A DNA stretch of 64,000 nt from Botryotinia globosa. Lineage: Eukaryota > Ascomycota > Leotiomycetes > Helotiales > Sclerotiniaceae. Each line of letters starts with the position of its first letter. The first letter of the stretch is position 1. Below are positions 59,084 through 64,000 of this stretch, in pieces. Made by a program: the position numbers and the translations under genes. The notes beneath the pieces are model-generated. The model was given only the letters and a program-made list of their open reading frames with translations. It was not told where the DNA came from and did not search any database. The stretch is taken from contig RCSZ01000025.1 in the NCBI GenBank assembly GCA_014898425.1, positions 209,670-273,669 of the forward strand, written 5' to 3'.

Positions 59084-60290
59084 TCTAAGGATTTTATTAG
59101 TGGTCAGTATTAGTAGTAACTATAACCCTAAGGGGGGTAATAACTCAAACAAAAACACTTCAATTAATTACTATTTTTACTAACTTTAATTTAAAGCTTT
59201 TTGAAAATTCAAGAAAAGAAATTAATAGAAATTCAATTGAATTTTCTAAGTATTATTCCGAGGATTTTATTAGTGGTCAGCACTAGTAGTGACCCCAACC
59301 CTAAGGGGGGTGGTGACCCAGTCAAAAACGCTCCAATTGATCATTACTTTTTCTGGCTTCAATTTAGAGCTTTTCGAAAATCTGAAAAAAGAAATAAATA
59401 AAGATTCAATTGAATTTCTTATATATAAAATTAGAATTTCGAAATCTTTTATATTAAAGTTTTTATATTGAATTGAAATAATCCTAATTTTGAAAAAATT
59501 GAAAAAAAGCTATGGTAATTTTTGAAGATAGGGGGGTGGTGATTAGCGAAATATTAATGAAAAAGTATTAAAAGTTATTAATTGGTTATTACCTTTTCTA
59601 ATTTCAATTTAAAACTTTTCGAAAATCTGAAAAAAGGAATTAATAAAGATTCAATTGAATTATATTTATTCGAAATTAAAATTCGAAAAGCTTTTAAATT
59701 GAAGTTTTAAGATCAAATTGAAATAATCTTAATTTTGAAGAGATTAAAAAAGCTATGGTAATTTATGAAAAATAGGGGGGTGGTGATTAGTGAAAAAGTA
59801 TTAAAAGTCACAAATTGATTATTATCTTTTCTAACCTTAATTTAGGGCTTTTTGAAAATCTAAAAAAGGAAATTAATATAAATTCAATTGAATTTTTTAT
59901 ATATGAGATTAAAATTTCAAAATCCTTTATATTAAAGCTTTTATATTGAATTGAAATAATCCTAATTTTAAAAAAATGAAAAAGCTATGGTAATTTATAA
60001 AAAACAGGGGGGTGGTGATTAATGAAAAAATATTAAAAGTTATTAATTGATTATTATCTTTCCTAACTTTAATTTAGAACTTTTTTGAAATTTAAAAAAA
60101 GAAATTAATAAAGATTTAATTGAATAATAATTATTCAGAATTAGAATTTTGAATTTTTTTATATTAAAGCTTAAAGATTGAATTGAAATAATTCTAATTT
60201 TGAAAAAGTTGAAAAAAAAGTTATAATAATTTTTGAAGGTAAAAGAATAATAACCAACAAAAAGAATAAATTTGATTACCATTTTTAATT
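59084..60290. repeat. Satellite block 1 (units of about 232-243 bp)
   Basis: The marker GCTATGGTAATTT occurs at 59509, 59752 and 59984, with a decayed form at 60220: spacings 243, 232 and 236. Each unit contains a G run (GGGGGGTGGTGATTAG), CTTTTCGAAAATCTGAAAAA, AAAGATTCAATTGAAT and AAATAACCCTAATTTT-like text. The block is introduced by two copies of a different lead unit with GAGGATTTTATTAGTGGTCA and CCCTAAGGGGGGT (from 59084 and 59246). Small frames inside are chance. Confidence 0.85.
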
Positions 60291-60689
60291 TAATATAGAA
60301 TAAAAAATTTAATAAAGTTTTATAAAGAACTAAAACTCATTTTTTATTTTATATTGAATTTTAAAAATAGATTTAAATTATTTTTTAAATTGATCGATTT
60401 ATACTAATTCTAGAAAAACTTTAATTTGTATAATAATAACCAATTGAAAAGAGGTGTGGGATAATTGAATCATATAATCGAAATTTTAATATTAATTTAA
60501 TATTAATAAGAAGAATACTAATAAGAAGAATATTAATAAGAAGAATATTAATAAGAAGAATATTAATAAAAAGAATACTAATAAAAAGAATATAAATAAA
60601 AAGATTATTAATAAAAATAATATAAATTATAAGAATACTAATAAGAATATTAATAAAAATATAAATAAGAATACTAATTATTATTCTGA
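60291..60689. repeat. Block 1 tail plus AATAAGAAG microsatellite
   Basis: A segment of about 190 bp (TAATATAGAATA to GAAAAGAGGTGTGGG) is followed by tandem AATATTAATAAGAAG-type units at 60,500-60,680. The same order recurs at 61,560-61,930. Confidence 0.8.
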
Positions 60690-61560
60690 GGATTTTATTG
60701 ATAATCAGTATTAATAATAACTACAACCCTAAAGAAAATAATAACCCAGTTAAAAACACTAACTATTATTCCGAGGATTTTATTAGTGATTAGCATTAAT
60801 AGTGACCCCAACCCTAAAGGGAGTGATAATTCAGTCAAAAACGCTCCAATTGGTTACCACCTCTCCTAGCTTCAATTTAAAGTTTTTCGAAAATCTGAAA
60901 AAAGAAATAAATAAAGATTCAATTGAATTATATTTATTCGAATTTAGAATTTCAAAATCTTTTATATTAAAGCTTTTATATTGAATTGAAATAACCCTAA
61001 TTTTGAAAAGATTGAAGAAAAGCTATAGTAATTTTTAAAAACAAAGGAATAATAACCAGCGAAAAAACATTAAAAATCATAAATTGATTATTACCTTTTC
61101 TGGCCTCAATTTAGAACTTTTCGAAAATCTGAAAAAAGAAATTAATAAAGATTCAATTAAATAATAATTATTCGAAATTAGAAATTCGAAATCTCTTATA
61201 TTCACATTTCTATATTCAATTGAAATAACCCTAATTTTAAAGAGATTGAAAAAGTTATAGTAATTTATAAAAAACAAAAGGGTGGTGATTGGCGAAAAAG
61301 TATTAAAAGTTACGAATTGGTTACCACCTTTTTTAACCTCAATTTAAAGCTTTTCGAAAATCTGAAAAAAGAAATTTATAAAGATTCAATTGAATAATAT
61401 TTATTCGAAATTAGAATTCGAAAAGCTTTTATAATAAGGTTTCTATATCGAATCGAAATAACCCTAATTTTGAAGAATTTGAAAGGGTTGAAGAAAAAGC
61501 TATGGTAATTTTTGAAGATAGGGGGGTGGTGATTAGCAAAATGAATAAATTTGATCACCA
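60690..61560. repeat. Satellite block 2
   Basis: Repeats the design of block 1: a lead unit with GAGGATTTTATT and CAACCCTAAAG (twice), then units marked at 61022, 61254 and 61499 (spacings 232 and 245). Confidence 0.85.
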
Positions 61561-61930
61561 CCTCTAATTCAATATAGAATAGAAAATTTAATAAAGTTTT
61601 ATAAAGAATTAGGGCTTATTTTCAATAATATATTGAATTCTAAAAACAGATTTAAATTATCTTTTAAATTGATCGATTTGTACTAGTTCTAGAAAAGCTT
61701 CAATTTGTATAGTGGTGACCAACCGAAAAGAGGTGTGGGGTAGTTGAATCACATGATTGAAATTTCAATATTAACTCAATACTAATAAGAAGAATACTAA
61801 TAAGAAGAATATTAATAAGAAGAATACTAATAAGAAGAATATAAATAAAAAGATTATTAATGAAAATAATATAAATTATAAGAATACTAATAAGAATATT
61901 AATAAGAATACGAATAAGAATACTAATTAT
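61561..61930. repeat. Block 2 tail plus AATAAGAAG microsatellite
   Basis: A near copy of 60,291-60,689, about 1.28 kb away; it contains the same GAAAAGAGGTGTGGGGTAG word. Better preserved than the first copy. Confidence 0.8.
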
Positions 61931-63420
61931 GATTAGAATATGAATAAGAAGAATAAGAAGAATAAGAATAAGAATAAGAAGAATAAGAAAAATAATATAA
62001 AGAATATGAATAAGAAGAATAAGAATAAGAAGAAAAAGAATATAAAGAATATGAATAAGAAGAATAAGAATAAGAAGAAAAAGAATATAAAGAATATGAA
62101 TAAGAAGAATAAGAAGAATAAAAAGAATAAGAATAATAAGGAAAAGAAAAATAATATTAATAAGAATATTAATAATAAGAATAATAAGAATAATAATAAG
62201 AAAAAGAATAATAATAAGAAAAAGAATAATAATAAGAAAATATGAAAAAAAAAGAAGAATAATAAAAAGAATATATAAAACTAATATAAATAAAAATATT
62301 AATAAGAAAAATATTAATAAGAATAAGAATAAGAATACTAATAAGAAGAATATTAATAAGAATAAGAATACTAATAAGAAAATTAATAAAGAAAAGAAAA
62401 ATAATAATAATAAAAAGAAGAATAAGAAGAATATAAATAAAAAGAATAGAAATAAGAAAAAGAATAATAATAAGAAAATATGAAAAAAAGAAGAAAATAT
62501 GAAAAAAAGAAGAAAAATAATAATAATAATAATAATAATAAGAAGAATAATGAAATGAATATATAATATTAATATAAATAAGAATATTATTAAGAAAAAT
62601 ATTAATAAAAATAAAAATAAGAATATTAATAAGAAGAATATTAATAAAAAGAATATTAATAAGAAAAAGAAGAATATAAATAAAAAGAATAGAAATTAGA
62701 AAAAGAAAAATAAAAAGAATATAAAAAAACAAATTATAGATAAAAATATTAATGAGAATATTGAAAAGAATAATAATATTAATAAGAATATTAAGAAAGA
62801 TATTAAGAAAAGTATAAAGTAAAAAAAAGAATATTAATAAAAAGAATATTAATATTTATTAATTATTGAAAGAAAAAAGAAAACAATGAATATTTATAAT
62901 GATAAGAAAAAGAATAATAAGAAAAAGAATAATAAGAAGAATAATGAGAAGAATAATAAGAAGAATAATAAGAAGAATAATAAGAAGAATAATATTAAGA
63001 AAAAAAAGATTAAAAATAATTATAAAAAGAAAGAATAATAATTAGAATATTAATAAGAATATAAATAAGAAAAAGAAAAAAATAAGAATAATAATAATAA
63101 AATTATTGAAAAAATATTAGAAAGAATATAAATAAAGAGAATATTAAGAATAATAAGAATATTAATGATTAAAAGAATATTAATAATTATAAGAAAAATT
63201 ATGATAATAATAAGAATATTAAAAGAATATATAGAAAAATAAAAATAAGAAATATAGAAATAAGAAGAATATAAATAAGAAGAATGTTAAAGAAAATAAA
63301 AAATAAAATTTTATTAAAAGAAAAATGAATTAATTTTAATAATAATAAGAATATAATAAATAATAATAATAAGAAAAAAAGAATATAATAAATAATAATA
63401 AAAATAATATAATTAATATA
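61931..63420. repeat. Long purine-rich AAT/AAG microsatellite
   Basis: About 1.5 kb of variable AATAAG, AATAAGAAG, AAGAAT and ATTAATAAG units with nearly all G on the plus strand. It produces long K/N-rich frames on plus (61940-62245) and I/F/Y/S-rich frames on minus (62169-62732), which are artefacts of the repeat. Confidence 0.9.
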
Positions 63421-63593
63421 AAGAATATTGATTATAGAGATAGATTTTTTTAAAGGAGGTAGAAAGGCAGATTGTAATCTGGGGGGTAATTTGTACAATA
63501 ATTTTATAGGGTTTTAATATATATAAAGAAAGAATATAATTTAAATTAATACCTTATTAATTGGTATCACTAGTTTTATTAATATTACAAAAT
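63421..63593. other. Short normal-composition patch
   Basis: At about 63453-63500 GGAGGTAGAAAGGCAGATTG and CTGGGGGGTAAT stand out. No gene; may be the edge of another repeat. Confidence 0.3.
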
Positions 63594-63615
63594 ATTTAGG
63601 GTTTTTAGGGTTAAA
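63594..63615. repeat. Telomere-like TTAGGG motifs
   Basis: Two TTTAGGG/TTAGGG words separated by a few T's on the plus strand, the orientation expected when facing a right-hand chromosome end. Too short to call a telomere. Confidence 0.45.
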
Positions 63616-64000
63616 TATATATATATATATATATTTTTGAAATTTAAAAGAAATTTGGGATTTAATAGTATTTTTATTTTTTTGTTAGTGTTATTTTTTA
63701 TTAAATTCTATTTTTAGAATTTTAATTAATATTATAAAATATTTTGTTTAATATTAGAGTTAGCTTATTAAAATTAATTTTTTAAATTTTTCAAAAAAAA
63801 CTAAATTGATTGATATAATTTTTATTCAAATCGGGTTTAGTTCGTTTTTGATTTAGAAAAATACGATTTTCTTTATTTTTATGAAATTTTCAATTTAATA
63901 TAAAAACTTAAATATTAGAAATTTCGAAAAATGTATAATATATTATTATAAATAGAATTTAAAATTGAATATTTTGATATAGTTTTTATTATAAATATAT
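63616..64000. other. A+T-rich tract, no gene seen
   Basis: Nothing recognised to the window end. Confidence 0.5.

Noticed and set aside
61940..62732. Long K/N-rich and I/F/Y/S-rich frames at the right end
   Set aside because: Products of the AAT/AAG microsatellite read in two directions, not genes.
1..64000. Mitochondrial or plastid origin suggested by extreme A+T content
   Set aside because: No rRNA, tRNA or respiratory genes; paired LTRs with target duplications, transition-only decay and a spliced nuclear-type gene point to nuclear DNA.

Overview
The window looks like a heterochromatic, repeat-filled part of a filamentous ascomycete (Pezizomycotina) genome. Most of it is extremely A+T-rich and has almost no open frames. 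It is packed with LTR elements and terminal-inverted-repeat (TIR) transposons whose copies differ almost only by C-to-T and G-to-A changes. That is the signature of repeat-induced point mutation (RIP), and it explains the lack of genes. Telomere-type TTAGGG/CCCTAA motifs and one spliced gene with a typical short fungal intron fit a fungus. The exact lineage cannot be read from the sequence; Leotiomycetes is only a guess from the style of that gene.

Only two stretches have normal base composition and real coding character. Island 1 (about 3,660-5,925) holds a compact set of frames that I do not recognise: a 326-342 aa protein with a coiled coil on the minus strand, a second minus-strand frame broken by two stops, a small F-box-like fragment, and a divergent plus-strand frame cut off by A+T-rich DNA. 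Its tight spacing, repeated junction motif and abrupt edges make it look like an inserted foreign (perhaps viral) fragment. Island 2 (about 56,690-58,640) holds one intact two-exon gene, minus strand, for a 388 aa protein with a PD-(D/E)XK/Uma2-like nuclease core.

Mobile elements, left to right: a family of about 525-575 bp elements with 128-142 bp direct terminal repeats (TRIM-like) at 2,904, 10,011, 11,773, 24,206, 42,333, 49,955, 52,738 and 52,914, plus a solo terminal repeat at 41,505, several with perfect 5-bp target duplications; a Ty1/copia relic (17,780-24,046, minus strand) with 159-bp LTRs and a recognisable RNase H remnant; a 10.2-kb LTR element (30,763-41,011) with 211-bp LTRs and an AAATA duplication, itself carrying a 1.9-kb TIR transposon; a TA-inserting TIR transposon family with two long copies (13,819 and 38,060) and two deletion derivatives (29,231 and 55,108); and three other small TIR elements (6,193, 30,310 and 55,472). 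Interstitial telomere motifs lie at 9,328 and 41,828.

The right end (59,080-63,420) is satellite DNA: roughly 232-245 bp tandem units arranged in two larger duplicated blocks, then a long purine-rich AAT/AAG-type microsatellite, then short TTAGGG-like motifs. This suggests a subtelomeric or pericentromeric setting. Long A+T-rich tracts between the listed features were read and hold nothing I can support beyond RIP-degraded DNA.
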